Assembly (NCBI GenBank): GCA_003573975.1
Contig: AP018533.1
Span: 186,001 to 250,000, forward strand
Source of the DNA: Clostridiales bacterium CCNA10
GTDB taxonomy: Bacteria > Bacillota > Clostridia > Oscillospirales > Oscillospiraceae
Direction: 5' to 3'
DNA length: 64,000 bases
The translations under genes and the position numbers were made by a program. The notes under the pieces are model-generated. The model ran no database searches. It was not told where the DNA came from and saw only the letters and a list, made by a program, of their open reading frames with translations. Below are positions 1 to 7,575 of the stretch, one piece after another (within the stretch, counting starts at the first letter, position 1; every line of letters begins with the position of its first letter).

Positions 1-203
1 AGGAACGGCAGAGTGTCCTCCAGTTCCACCAGCGGATCACAGGCGAAAATCTGCCCGGTGGGGAAATGGACGGTGCCGATGTCCAGCACATCCACCGCCA
101 TGTTCCCAATCACTTTCTCTGTGAAATGGGCCTCCAAGTCATCTTTACAGGTCAATTTATCCTTGATTGCTTCGTATTTGTTCAGCCATTCAGTTGTAGG
201 CAT
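1..203 (-). CDS. DUF4241-family protein, 3' end off window
   Basis: Partial gene running off the left edge. About 67 residues are visible, starting MPTTEWLNKYEAIKDK, followed by an IGTVHFPTGQIFACDPLVEL segment typical of the DUF4241 family, which recurs among immunity genes of polymorphic toxin systems. The start at 203 is chosen because AGGAGG lies about 8 bases upstream. The frame is also open upstream with no stop, into the zinc-ribbon segment at 204-336, so this could be the C-terminal part of a two-domain protein. Biochemical function is unknown. Last visible member, in transcription order, of the minus-strand immunity-type array. Confidence 0.7.
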   Translation of the reverse strand, partial: MPTTEWLNKYEAIKDKLTCKDDLEAHFTEKVIGNMAVDVLDIGTVHFPTGQIFACDPLVELEDTLPF

Positions 204-419
204 ATCAGTTTCCTCCTGTTGATTCTGTTTCTTGATGTACACACTCTTTGAGCCGTCCCAATAGCAGTTCACACACCGGCCATCCTGAAAATAATGGTCA
301 CAATTCGGGTAGCCATAGAGAACATGGGCACATTCTGGCACAGCCCCATCATCTGTGAGGAGCCTTTGAAAAACAGGCTTCCGCACTCATCACAAAGGGC
401 CAGTTCTTTTTCTGCCATA
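204..419 (-). pseudogene. zinc-ribbon protein or domain, broken by a one-base frameshift
   Basis: Reading from ATG 419 gives MAEKELALCDECGSLFF and then a stop after about 46 codons. Shifting frame at about 337-338 gives a convincing zinc-ribbon continuation with PEC, NCDHYF and CVNC pairs, which runs in frame and without a stop into the DUF4241 gene at 203. One missing base in a short run (GG where GGG would keep frame) explains the break. The intact ancestor was therefore probably one zinc-ribbon plus DUF4241 protein, or two coupled genes. It could be a true mutation or an assembly error. Confidence 0.6.
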
Positions 420-423
420 GGGT

Positions 424-750
424 TCACCAGTCCCGTTCCCGGATGGCCTCCTCGGTGTCAATGGGGATGCCAAACCACTCCAGAATGTAGGCCACGGTTG
501 CCGCAATACATTCCCGCGCCACCGTTTCGATCTCGCTGTCGTTCTCGTCAAACTCCTCCTGGAGATCATTGATGCCGCAGACCGCCTCGTCCAGCGTTTC
601 CTGCACCACTTCGGTGTCGGTTTCGCCGCTCTCCAACAGGTCGATGACCTTCTGAAGCTCGTCTTTTACCTTGTCCACCAGAAAAGTGGGATAGTAATTG
701 TCCTGATACATCTCGTCCAGCAGTTTGTAATTGGGGTCAAATGTTTTCAT
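424..750 (-). CDS. DUF5713-family protein
   Basis: 108 residues. The N-terminal YKLLDEMYQDNYYPTFLVDK segment, the central DLQEEFDENDSEIETVAREC block and the terminal IRERDW match the DUF5713 family, small acidic proteins found in immunity-gene clusters of Firmicutes. No membrane segment or signal peptide. AAAGGAG lies about 8 bases before ATG 750, and the start overlaps the end of the upstream gene by 14 bases, so the two are probably translationally coupled. Molecular role unknown; an immunity function is inferred from context only. Confidence 0.75.
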   Translation of the reverse strand: MKTFDPNYKLLDEMYQDNYYPTFLVDKVKDELQKVIDLLESGETDTEVVQETLDEAVCGINDLQEEFDENDSEIETVARECIAATVAYILEWFGIPIDTEEAIRERDW

Positions 751-1030
751 AGGGATTGCTCCTTTCTTCGTGCTCGGCAGTCATGCTCAACTCGATCTCA
801 TCGTCGCTGTAAATTAAGTAGAGCCCATGAGGGGCCTTGCTATCGAAATGCAGTTCAATTTCATGATATTTGAGGATCAAAGGCTTCCCATCACTTCTCA
901 TGGTGGAAACAGCATCGGGCTTACCGAAGATTTCTATGACCTCATCCTGTGACATACCAAATTTCAGCGGTGAAATGTTCTGGGGATTCTGCAATATTTG
1001 ATTGCGCCAAATCGTAAAGTCCTGTTTCAT
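737..1030 (-). CDS. small protein of unknown function in immunity array
   Basis: 97 residues, not recognised. The segment LKFGMSQDEVIEIFGKPDAV resembles the short helix-turn motif seen in BamE/SmpA-like and some immunity proteins, but there is no lipobox or signal peptide. Start ATG 1030 overlaps the stop of the SUKH-3 gene as ATGA, a sign of translational coupling. Acidic, probably cytoplasmic. Confidence 0.6.
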   Translation of the reverse strand: MKQDFTIWRNQILQNPQNISPLKFGMSQDEVIEIFGKPDAVSTMRSDGKPLILKYHEIELHFDSKAPHGLYLIYSDDEIELSMTAEHEERSNPYENI

Positions 1031-1581
1031 AGTTTTCCATCCAGTGCCTCAACCGTTTTCATGACAGCGGAATCAAAGGTGCACTGCCGCAGTTCCCGTT
1101 CGATCAGGGAAAACACATCCGGAAAGCACTCGATCTCGTCCTGATACTCATATTTCGCATACAGTTTCCCGTACTCGGAGATCCAGACCTCTGCCGGGTA
1201 GTAGTAGCCTATATGACCGATAGGCTGGCATTTTTCACCGGCAGCCTGTTCGATCTCTGCCAGTTCACAGCCGGACATATCCCGAAAATAGGCTTCTTCC
1301 AAATGGTTTTTAATCCCGTTGACCAGGTAAGGGAACAAAGCGAATTGGAAGTCAGCCGCCCAGCTCAGTTTTTTCTGCTCCAGATACCACTCACAGCACA
1401 GGCCGAAATACTTGCGGTAAAACCGCTGGGTGGTCTTCATCATTGGGACGCCATGATCGGCGTAATACTTCTCCGCAATGGAAATGTCCACTTTTCGCCC
1501 TTCCTGCCATCCGGCATACTCCATCAGCTGCTTGACCTTGCTTTTGAGATCGCCGGAAATGGAGATGCGTTCTTTGATCAT
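1027..1581 (-). CDS. SUKH-3 family immunity protein
   Basis: 184 residues from ATG 1581, chosen over ATG 1596 because GGAGG sits 9 bases upstream of 1581. The pattern AGWQEGRKVDISIAEKYYAD, the later FPYLVNG region and the GYYYPAEVWISEYGKLY strand pair are characteristic of the SUKH-3 group, which neutralises nuclease and other toxins of contact-dependent or secreted polymorphic systems. No signal peptide, so it would act in the cytoplasm. The cognate toxin is not in the window. It is the clearest immunity family member in the array. Confidence 0.75.
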   Translation of the reverse strand: MIKERISISGDLKSKVKQLMEYAGWQEGRKVDISIAEKYYADHGVPMMKTTQRFYRKYFGLCCEWYLEQKKLSWAADFQFALFPYLVNGIKNHLEEAYFRDMSGCELAEIEQAAGEKCQPIGHIGYYYPAEVWISEYGKLYAKYEYQDEIECFPDVFSLIERELRQCTFDSAVMKTVEALDGKL

Positions 1582-1613
1582 GGTGGTTACCTCCATTACC
1601 AGGTTTCAGACAT

Positions 1614-2024
1614 TTACAACTCTGCCGCAAACTCATAGGAAACCGCAATGATGTTGTAAACATCATCGTATGTAAACAGCCGATAGTGCCGATAGATGTC
1701 TTTATTAAAGTCCTCCCGCACCGGCAAAGACTTCAGCCAGGTGCTATCCTCGATTAAATCAAAAGAACTGCCATCCAGATGCCCCGTTTCAGCCAGATTT
1801 TCATAGGTGTCCAATTCACAGGCAAAATAGGTCAGCACCCGCCGGAAGGTGAGTGTGTAGGGAAACCAGTCTTTTTCGTCCCTGTGCTGAGAGATCAGAT
1901 GGCCATTGATGTCCCCCGTAAAAGTCAGATTGTTCAGAGCATCCTGTTTCACCTGATCCAGATAGATGCAGTCTCGTCCCTTCAAAACACCTAAGCAAGT
2001 GTTAACAGCAGTCGCTTTTTCCAT
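1614..2024 (-). CDS. hypothetical protein in immunity array
   Basis: 136 residues from ATG 2024 (MEKATAVNTCLGVLKG); an upstream ATG at 2051 overlaps the previous gene but lacks a ribosome site. Not recognised. Mixed alpha/beta composition, aromatic-rich C-terminus (YRHYRLFTYDDVYNIIAVSYE), no membrane segment. Its position inside an unbroken string of immunity-type genes suggests a similar role, which is inference only. Confidence 0.55.
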   Translation of the reverse strand: MEKATAVNTCLGVLKGRDCIYLDQVKQDALNNLTFTGDINGHLISQHRDEKDWFPYTLTFRRVLTYFACELDTYENLAETGHLDGSSFDLIEDSTWLKSLPVREDFNKDIYRHYRLFTYDDVYNIIAVSYEFAAEL

Positions 2025-2040
2025 AGGCAATTCTCTTTCA

Positions 2041-2544
2041 TCAGCTTTCATTGGTAATACAGAAAATCTCCTGGTTTAAGTCAAAGTAGATTACCATCAG
2101 CTCGTCGGTGATCTCCGGGTTGAGGGACAGATCCATAATGAAAACTTGTTGATCCATCTTGTAATCCACCAGGCTGCCAAAGCGATCAAGCCTCAAAAAG
2201 TCCACCATCTCGGCAAAGGACAGCTTGGCCGGGTCGGTTCCCGGAAAAAGTTCCGCCGCAATATCCGGGTCTACATCGTCCCGGTAGAACTCCATGAAAA
2301 ATGTCACAACGCCATGGTAGCGACTGTCCTCGTCCGCCAGCGCCGCTTTGATGGCGGTTTTGGCCTTCTCCGCCAATTTCTCCGCCTCATCGATCATTTT
2401 TCCCACCGCATCCATAGCGGCAGAATCAGCAGTCAGTTCTTCCTCTACATCGAAAAGAAATGGCAGTCCCGATTCATCGGGAAAGCTGAAGATTTCCTCG
2501 CCGGGTGTATATGTAAAATCAATGCGTTTACAGTTCAGTTTCAT
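2041..2544 (-). CDS. DUF2004-like protein
   Basis: 167 residues. Acidic protein with a long helix (MIDEAEKLAEKAKTAIKAAL), then YHGVVTFFMEFYRDDVDP and a C-terminal pair of strands (QVFIMDLSLNPEITDELMVI), which matches the DUF2004 fold found among candidate immunity proteins. No signal peptide. AGGAGGTAT precedes ATG 2544 and the next gene begins near its stop, so it belongs to the same operon. The family assignment is from pattern memory, not a search. Confidence 0.6.
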   Translation of the reverse strand: MKLNCKRIDFTYTPGEEIFSFPDESGLPFLFDVEEELTADSAAMDAVGKMIDEAEKLAEKAKTAIKAALADEDSRYHGVVTFFMEFYRDDVDPDIAAELFPGTDPAKLSFAEMVDFLRLDRFGSLVDYKMDQQVFIMDLSLNPEITDELMVIYFDLNQEIFCITNES

Positions 2545-2556
2545 AGATATACCTCC

Positions 2557-2919
2557 TTATTGGTTTTCCAGATGGGGTAATGGAATTGGTGAATAGACCA
2601 CGGTATCTCCATCATGATCCATCTTGAGAATGACAGCAAATTCCGCTACATTGCTCTCCTGTCCCTTTGGGAGAGGAAAGATCATTGGGGGGCAACGCAG
2701 GGCAGCATGGTTCGTGGTATTATTCCAATCTTCCATGGCAGCAGATAAAATGACATCAATGTGTGCCAATACCTTCTCAATGGAACCCGCTGAGATGTTG
2801 TAAAAAGTGGGGTTTTTATGATACTGCTCTGTGATGAAGTTTTTATAGGTTTGCACTGGCATAAAGCAAAATTCCCAATCAAGGGGATACAACCCAAGCC
2901 AATACTCATACAGTTTCAT
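2557..2919 (-). CDS. hypothetical protein in immunity array
   Basis: 120 residues from ATG 2919 (MKLYEYWLGLYPLDWE), chosen because a strong AAGGAGG lies 5 bases upstream; the longer reading from 2940 has none. Not recognised. Contains IEKVLAHIDVILSAAMEDW, probably a helix, and a C-terminal strand-rich part (FAVILKMDHDGDTVVYSP). No membrane segment. Short intergenic gaps to both neighbours support one operon. Confidence 0.55.
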   Translation of the reverse strand: MKLYEYWLGLYPLDWEFCFMPVQTYKNFITEQYHKNPTFYNISAGSIEKVLAHIDVILSAAMEDWNNTTNHAALRCPPMIFPLPKGQESNVAEFAVILKMDHDGDTVVYSPIPLPHLENQ

Positions 2920-2929
2920 AGGCGCCTCC

Positions 2930-3769
2930 TTACCCCTCAATGTTGGCAGCTTTGAGACCCTTTTTCAAGGAGCCGTAGACCGTCACCGCATGGTCGGTGA
3001 ACATCTCGTCGCAGTCAAACCAGGCGGTGAAGCTGCCGCCGGAGGTGACGGACAGGCTCGTCAGGCTGATTCGCCGGGCAAGTTCGTCCTCTGTGATGGG
3101 GTCGGTTTCCGGATTGCGGGGGTTTTCCTCATCTTGGGAGAGCCAGTTGTTGGCCAGCTCGATCAGGTTCTTGGCTGCAAGCTCCCGCATTGCCTTATCC
3201 CAGGTGTCACAGTCGGCCAGCAGCTTTTTGGCGGCGCTGCGGGCGCGGGTCCAGGAGGGCTTGCTTTCGGCATTGACCTCCAGAGAAAGGCTCACATCCT
3301 TTCCGCACCACTGGATTTCGCCCTCGAAGGTATCATAGTCCTTGTCCAGTGTCAGTTCTCCCAGCACCTGGTCCTGGATCACCACTGGCTTGTGGTACTC
3401 GTCCAGAACGGCCTGGAGTTCCGGGCAGTCCTCGTGGGCCTTGACCACCTCGGAGATACACCAGGGCTGCACCACCAGATCCTTTGCCCATTCTTCTTTC
3501 ATCCGGCGAATCTTCAGGCGGCAGATCTGCTCGTTTTGAAAGCGTCCCCAGCCCTTGTCACTGTGACGCTCCTCGTCGGTGACCGGCCAATCCAGTCGCT
3601 CCTCTTTGGTGCTGACCTTGCCGGTGTCACAGGACACTATGCCCAGCGTCACAACGGTCATTTCCCAAAAGTTACCTTTCCAGTTAAATCCGCCCCCAAT
3701 GCAGCGATTGATCAGAGCGACCACTTCCTGCTCCTCGGTCTCATACATCTCATAGAATTCTTCGAACAT
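2930..3769 (-). CDS. DUF2262-domain protein
   Basis: 279 residues. Residues about 135-260 carry the DUF2262 signature: VLGELTLDKDYDTFEGEIQW, then long acidic helices and TSLSVTSGGSFTAWFDCDEM near the end. The N-terminal 130 residues form a separate alpha/beta region. DUF2262 proteins recur in immunity loci and in fusions with ankyrin repeats, which fits the ankyrin gene next upstream. GAGGAG precedes ATG 3769. Cytoplasmic; no known biochemical activity. Confidence 0.7.
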   Translation of the reverse strand: MFEEFYEMYETEEQEVVALINRCIGGGFNWKGNFWEMTVVTLGIVSCDTGKVSTKEERLDWPVTDEERHSDKGWGRFQNEQICRLKIRRMKEEWAKDLVVQPWCISEVVKAHEDCPELQAVLDEYHKPVVIQDQVLGELTLDKDYDTFEGEIQWCGKDVSLSLEVNAESKPSWTRARSAAKKLLADCDTWDKAMRELAAKNLIELANNWLSQDEENPRNPETDPITEDELARRISLTSLSVTSGGSFTAWFDCDEMFTDHAVTVYGSLKKGLKAANIEG

Positions 3770-3781
3770 AGATCATTCTCC

Positions 3782-4861
3782 TCATTTCTCAAACTCGCCC
3801 TCGATCATCCCGTTCAGATACCGGCCGGGATCTGCGATGAAGTCATCCCATTTGGCCAGAGGGTGGAATTCCTCATGCTCTATGTCCAGATACCACAGCT
3901 TTTTGTCCCTGGGGCTCCACAGCAGCAGATAGTCGCTGTAGTTGTCCATCTGCACCATGAGGGAGAGCAGCTTCTTCCGTTTCCAGGTCATCTCCTGCAC
4001 ATCCATGAAGGAGTAGAGCTCCGCCCACTTCACCAGTTCCCGCTCTGGAAATTCCAGCCGCAAGGGGCCGGTCTTCAAGTATTCCACCAGCTTGGCAGGC
4101 AGCTTGTAGGGCATGAGCTGCCGGACCTTTTCTTGTTCGTTGTGCCAGTCCTCCGGCTCCAGCGCCTTCAGGTAGTCGGCCATCTCTTGATTCTTGTTTT
4201 GAACTGCCACACTGTAAGGCCGGTCGCCGTATTTGTCAACAAGGGTGATATTCGCTCCCTGTTCCACCAGCCAGCGCACCATGGAGAAATTGTTGGAGCG
4301 GGCGGCCTCGGTGACAGGGGTGGAGGCGTAAGGGAACACCATGTCCGGCTTGTGGTAATTGATGTCTGCCCCTTTTTCCAGAAGCAGTCGGGCAAGTTTG
4401 GCATTGCCCTCGGACACAGCGGCCCGGAATGCCTCGCCGCCAAACTTATCCACTGTGATCCCAGCCTGCTCCAGCACCGGGATATTCTCCGGGCGCTTGC
4501 CCCAGCGTACTTCCTGAAAGGCCCGCTCTTTCTGCTTCAGGCTGAGTTTTGCAGCCTGTCCAGCAAAGAGCGCCACCACCTCCGGCCCACAACAGCGGGC
4601 AGCGGTAAGCAGCAGGGGCTGTTCCTCTGCCAGACCGGGATCAGCTCCATGCCCCAGTAGGAAGTGAATCATGGGCACATCATTCCGAAAAACCGCAATC
4701 TCCAGTGGTGTGAGTTTGATATACTCGCTGAGCTGAATGGGGTCATCTAAATCCAGACCGCCCTGGAGCAGTACCTCCAGCTTGGAAGTGTCATAGTCAC
4801 AAATGGCGGCAGCCGTTTCCGGGAGGGTCTCCCAGCGGCCAATATATGCAATTTGGTACAT
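3782..4861 (-). CDS. ankyrin-repeat protein
   Basis: 359 residues. At least four ankyrin-type repeats are visible in the first 230 residues (TPLEIAVFRNDVPMIHFLLG, AAVSEGNAKLARLLLEKGAD, EAARSNNFSMVRWLVEQGAN, RPYSVAVQNKNQEMADYLKA). The remaining 130 residues form an acidic, aromatic-rich alpha/beta domain. Ankyrin proteins of this type are known among polymorphic-toxin immunity proteins, acting through protein binding. AGTAGGTG precedes ATG 4861. Partner unknown. Confidence 0.75.
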   Translation of the reverse strand: MYQIAYIGRWETLPETAAAICDYDTSKLEVLLQGGLDLDDPIQLSEYIKLTPLEIAVFRNDVPMIHFLLGHGADPGLAEEQPLLLTAARCCGPEVVALFAGQAAKLSLKQKERAFQEVRWGKRPENIPVLEQAGITVDKFGGEAFRAAVSEGNAKLARLLLEKGADINYHKPDMVFPYASTPVTEAARSNNFSMVRWLVEQGANITLVDKYGDRPYSVAVQNKNQEMADYLKALEPEDWHNEQEKVRQLMPYKLPAKLVEYLKTGPLRLEFPERELVKWAELYSFMDVQEMTWKRKKLLSLMVQMDNYSDYLLLWSPRDKKLWYLDIEHEEFHPLAKWDDFIADPGRYLNGMIEGEFEK

Positions 4862-4868
4862 AAGGCAC

Positions 4869-5210
4869 CTACTTTCGTTGTTGTTTCACTTTATAGGGAA
4901 CGGTTCGGCCCAGCACCCGGCCCTTGCCAACGGCATTGGCTCCCTCATAGATCAAAAATTCCGCATTGTTTTCCAGCGGGGCATAGTCAATGGTATCTGG
5001 ATATAGGGGTTGGGCATTTCCCAAAGCTGGTGTATCAAATGTACACTCGGTTCCGTCCAGAAAGCATACACCCAAATATTCTGTAGTTCCTGTGACCACA
5101 AAATGGGGACAATACTTTCCGCTGACCAGGCTGGGTGGTATTTTTCGTTTGCCGCTCCAGAAGATGACCTCCACATGGAGCACCGCCCGGTTTTCATCTG
5201 TCCCGATCAC
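4869..5210 (-). CDS. small EF-Tu C-terminal-domain-like protein
   Basis: 113 residues from GTG 5210. No ATG with a ribosome site is available, but AAAGGAGGG lies 8 bases before this GTG; longer readings overlap the upstream gene in another frame. The pattern of strands (AVLHVEVIFWSG, GKYCPHFVVTGTTEYLGV, NNAEFLIYEGANAVGKGRVL) resembles the beta-barrel domain at the C-terminus of elongation factor Tu, also found as free-standing proteins in immunity arrays. No GTPase motifs are present, so it is not a GTPase. Confidence 0.55.
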   Translation of the reverse strand: MIGTDENRAVLHVEVIFWSGKRKIPPSLVSGKYCPHFVVTGTTEYLGVCFLDGTECTFDTPALGNAQPLYPDTIDYAPLENNAEFLIYEGANAVGKGRVLGRTVPYKVKQQRK

Positions 5211-5251
5211 GCTGTCGCCCTCCTTTATCCCGTCATCTGGCTGCGGTATAC

Positions 5252-5794
5252 TCAGGCCAGCTCTGCGTCCAGGATCTGGACTGGTTTTCCTTTCTCGTTC
5301 ACATAGTAAAGGGCGATATAGTCGATGCCGTCCCGCTTGGCCTGCTCCCACGGCATCCGTTCACCGTTGATCAGTTCCACGGTATCCGCCTCATCCGGTT
5401 CAAAGTTCTCTTTTTCGTCCTCATAGTCCACGCTGTACCCCAGCTCCAGCACCAACTTGGAGGCGGGGATCTCATACCGCTTGAGGGGGCGGTGCTCCAG
5501 CTCGGATGGATCATGTTCATCGCAGAACATATTGTCGTAGCCATGCCGTCCACCGTCAAAGATGACGAACTCCTCGCCGCTCTCCGGGTCACGGGCTGTC
5601 ACCAGTCCGGGGGCCTCGTCGCTATCTATGATATAGGATTGGGGTTCTCCTTTCACCGTGAGCAGATCTCCGTAATACCAAACCTCCAGCAGTTCATTGC
5701 CGGTGGTGGAACAAAGTATCACGGTGGGCAAACGCTTCTCCGCCCATTCTTTCACATGGCCGATGAGCCATGTGGGATATTTCTCAGTCATCAT
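5252..5794 (-). CDS. hypothetical acidic protein in immunity array
   Basis: 180 residues, not recognised. Very acidic (YSVDYEDEKENFEPDEADTV), with tryptophan-rich N-terminus (YPTWLIGHVKEWAEKRLPTV) and no membrane segment. GGAGGAG lies 8-9 bases upstream of ATG 5794. Sits between the Imm17-like membrane gene and the EF-Tu-like gene with gaps of 13 and 41 bases, so co-transcription is likely. Confidence 0.55.
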   Translation of the reverse strand: MMTEKYPTWLIGHVKEWAEKRLPTVILCSTTGNELLEVWYYGDLLTVKGEPQSYIIDSDEAPGLVTARDPESGEEFVIFDGGRHGYDNMFCDEHDPSELEHRPLKRYEIPASKLVLELGYSVDYEDEKENFEPDEADTVELINGERMPWEQAKRDGIDYIALYYVNEKGKPVQILDAELA

Positions 5795-5807
5795 AGTCTT
5801 TCTCCTC

Positions 5808-6041
5808 CTATTTCAATTTCAGCACAAATCCCCAGATACTCACCACAATCAAGAGGACACCCAGCAGAAAGAAAACCACACGCCGGTATCCTCTGCTGTG
5901 TCGATGGGCATCCCGCGTACCAGTGGGGTCGCAGAGCCAGTTCCAGTTGCGGATCGCTCCAAACAAAATCACGGCCCCGATGAGCACCGAGGCAATGTAC
6001 CAATGCTCTTGTAAAAATGCTGTGATCTGTTCGCTGTTCAT
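5808..6041 (-). CDS. Imm17-like small membrane protein
   Basis: 77 residues with two membrane helices (about 16-31 and 53-74) around a polar loop containing NWNWLCDPTGTRDAHRHSRG. The W-x-WLCDPTG loop and two-helix layout fit the Imm17 family of membrane immunity proteins, thought to block toxins at the inner membrane. GAGGAGG precedes ATG 6041. First visible gene of the minus-strand array; its promoter should lie in 6042-6100. Confidence 0.7.
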   Translation of the reverse strand: MNSEQITAFLQEHWYIASVLIGAVILFGAIRNWNWLCDPTGTRDAHRHSRGYRRVVFFLLGVLLIVVSIWGFVLKLK

Positions 6042-6094
6042 TCTACTTCCTCCTCACGCAAATACCTGCTGGTATTTCTCTTTTCATACTCTTT

Positions 6095-6265
6095 TCAAAC
6101 AATAAAAAAGCCCCACGCCGCACTGTCATAAAGACAGGCTGACGCAGGACATGAAGAAGCCGCGTTGAAGGAGCCGCATCCACCAGCAGATGTAGTTTCT
6201 TCAACAACCAAAATATTTTTTTCGTATCTTAAAGCAGCAAATTGCTGTCCAATATATTTGTTCAT
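6095..6265 (-). CDS. possible 56-residue Cys-containing peptide
   Basis: Short reading frame MNKYIGQQFAALRYEKNILV ending in a Cys/Ser/aromatic tail. The first 27 residues are leader-like, followed by Gly28-Gly29, then Cys30, Cys39 and Cys44 in a Ser/Ala-rich stretch ending WGFFIV. A good -10 (TGATATAAT, minus strand, at 6303-6308) lies about 40 bases upstream; the -35 and ribosome site are weak. The layout recalls double-glycine peptide precursors, but no modifying enzyme or transporter is nearby. It fills most of the 331-base gap 6042-6372. It may be chance. Confidence 0.3.
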   Translation of the reverse strand: MNKYIGQQFAALRYEKNILVVEETTSAGGCGSFNAASSCPASACLYDSAAWGFFIV

Positions 6266-6372
6266 AGCGGCACCATTTGTTCTGAGCGTAGTTTTATATC
6301 TTATTATATCACAGCACCCCTTCAATGAAAATATTTTGTTGGAAATGCTAATGAAAAATTTTTGTGAATTTG

Positions 6373-6915
6373 TTAAGGCGCAGGGGCTGTTATCTCCATA
6401 GTGTCTGGATGGATCAGAGTGATTACTTTTCCCTGATGCAAGGCATAGTTGACTGTCTGTGCTGTACCTGAGCGCAGCTTTTTCTGATTATCAAACACAC
6501 CGATAAGGTACTCTGCATGATCGACCATATAGTAATTCCTTTTTTTATAACTGGAAACATCCGCAGAATGTGAAATAACAATGGAATCGTTTGCGTTTTG
6601 GATCAGCTTTTTCAATCTATGTCTACTCTGATCCGGCCATTTAGAGTCATAACCGATGAAGGGAACTACAACGACAATTTTAATATCTTCGTATCCCGTT
6701 TGTGCCCTCAATGTCAGCAGCTGTTCTCCAGCCCACATATCCACACCAAGAGCACCGCCGACAAAAAAAGTACGGACAAATTTCTCGTCATGAAGTATCC
6801 GAAACTGCTCCAGGAGACATTCTTTTAATTTTTGGCATAGGGGATCTTCCTCATTATATCCAAAGCAAAATCTTGTTGGTCGGTGGCCGGTAATGGCGCA
6901 GGCATACTGATTCAT
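6373..6915 (-). CDS. SLOG-family (DUF1273/YpsA-like) protein
   Basis: 180 residues. The start ACAITGHRPTRF, the FVGGALGVDMWAGE glycine loop and the later HAEYLIGVFDNQKKLRSGTA match the YpsA/DUF1273 branch of the SLOG superfamily, Rossmann-like proteins proposed to bind nucleotides or nucleotide-derived signals. Members are common on plasmids, phages and ICEs. No transmembrane segment. Diverges from the HTH gene at 7073, and the shared 157-base gap holds a palindrome (6990-7013). Confidence 0.75.
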   Translation of the reverse strand: MNQYACAITGHRPTRFCFGYNEEDPLCQKLKECLLEQFRILHDEKFVRTFFVGGALGVDMWAGEQLLTLRAQTGYEDIKIVVVVPFIGYDSKWPDQSRHRLKKLIQNANDSIVISHSADVSSYKKRNYYMVDHAEYLIGVFDNQKKLRSGTAQTVNYALHQGKVITLIHPDTMEITAPAP

Positions 6916-6989
6916 ATAAATCGCCCTTGATAACTGCCTTGATTACGCATATAAAGCAAAAATAACGCAAATAATAATGCGTATAAAGG

Positions 6990-7013
6990 TTGTATTATAA
7001 AATTATAACACAA
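6990..7013. promoter_or_regulatory. 24-base near-perfect palindrome, likely operator
   Basis: TTGTATTATAA and TTATAACACAA flank a central AA with one mismatch. It lies between the divergent SLOG and HTH genes, 60 bases before the HTH start, in an AT-rich promoter-like stretch. Two similar words (ACGCATATAAAG, ATGCGTATAAAG) precede it. Probable binding site of the HTH protein at 7073; inference. Confidence 0.5.
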
Positions 7014-7072
7014 TACATACGAAGTATCAAGAATTGCTTTCTGCTATGCTAAAAGAGCAGAGAGGTGAGCGT

Positions 7073-7387
7073 ATGGACGAAGAATTTATCCGCAATCGGA
7101 TCACAGAATTGCGATTGAAAAAAGGTGTTTCAGAATATCAGATGAGCATGGAGTTAGGGCAGAACAGAAGCTATATTCAGGCGATTTCCTCTGGGCGTTC
7201 TATGCCGTCTATGAAGCAGTTCCTCAACATCTGTGAGTATTTTGAAATCACACCGCTTCAATTTTTTGATGCACAGGAAAATAACCCTCAGCTTATCAAG
7301 AAGGCTTTGGACGGAATGAGAAAGATGTCAGATGACGATTTGATTATGCTGATTGGTTTTATAAGTCGCTTAAACACAGAAAACTAA
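7073..7387 (+). CDS. XRE-type helix-turn-helix regulator
   Basis: 104 residues from ATG 7073 (MDEEFIRNRITELRLKKGVS), chosen for the GAGGTGAGC ribosome site; earlier starts lack one. Residues 8-60 form a Cro/C1-type helix-turn-helix (SEYQMSMELGQNRSYIQAIS, then SMPSMKQFLNICEYF), followed by a short helical tail. Probably controls ICE genes and itself. It is the only plus-strand gene in the left part and ends in a terminator that overlaps its stop codon. Confidence 0.8.
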   Translation: MDEEFIRNRITELRLKKGVSEYQMSMELGQNRSYIQAISSGRSMPSMKQFLNICEYFEITPLQFFDAQENNPQLIKKALDGMRKMSDDDLIMLIGFISRLNTEN

Positions 7388-7424
7388 CGATAGGAGGCAG
7401 TAAGCGTCCCGTCGTTAGTTTTTC
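7381..7424 (+). terminator. intrinsic terminator after HTH gene
   Basis: AACTAACGA pairs with TCGTTAGTT (7411-7419), followed by a T-rich run. The 5' arm includes the HTH stop codon. Confidence 0.75.
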
Positions 7425-7441
7425 ATTTTATGCGCAGCATA

Positions 7442-7538
7442 TTGTGGCAAGCAATGCTTGTGGCTATCCATTTCGCCACAAGCTGCTTGTTGAGGGCAGC
7501 GCCCCCAAGCCCCTTTGAACACAGAATTTCATTCTGTG
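7442..7538. repeat. two hairpins downstream of the ICE relaxase
   Basis: CTTGTGGC (7457-7464) pairs with GCCACAAG (7475-7482), and CACAGAAT (7520-7527) pairs with ATTCTGTG (7531-7538) around TTC. They lie in the 185-base gap between the HTH terminator and the relaxase stop. They could be terminator parts or part of an ICE transfer origin; no nic site was recognised. Confidence 0.4.
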
Positions 7539-7575
7539 GCTGCGCGTTCTGCGAACGCTTTTGACCAGGACCAGC

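Noticed and set aside
2990..4660. Long plus-strand open frame of 556 codons
   Set aside because: It is antisense to the DUF2262 and ankyrin genes, has no ribosome site and no recognisable motif; its openness follows from the codon bias of the real genes.
6095..6325. Longer 76-codon version of the small Cys-containing frame
   Set aside because: The extra upstream codons overlap the -10 promoter element and have no ribosome site.
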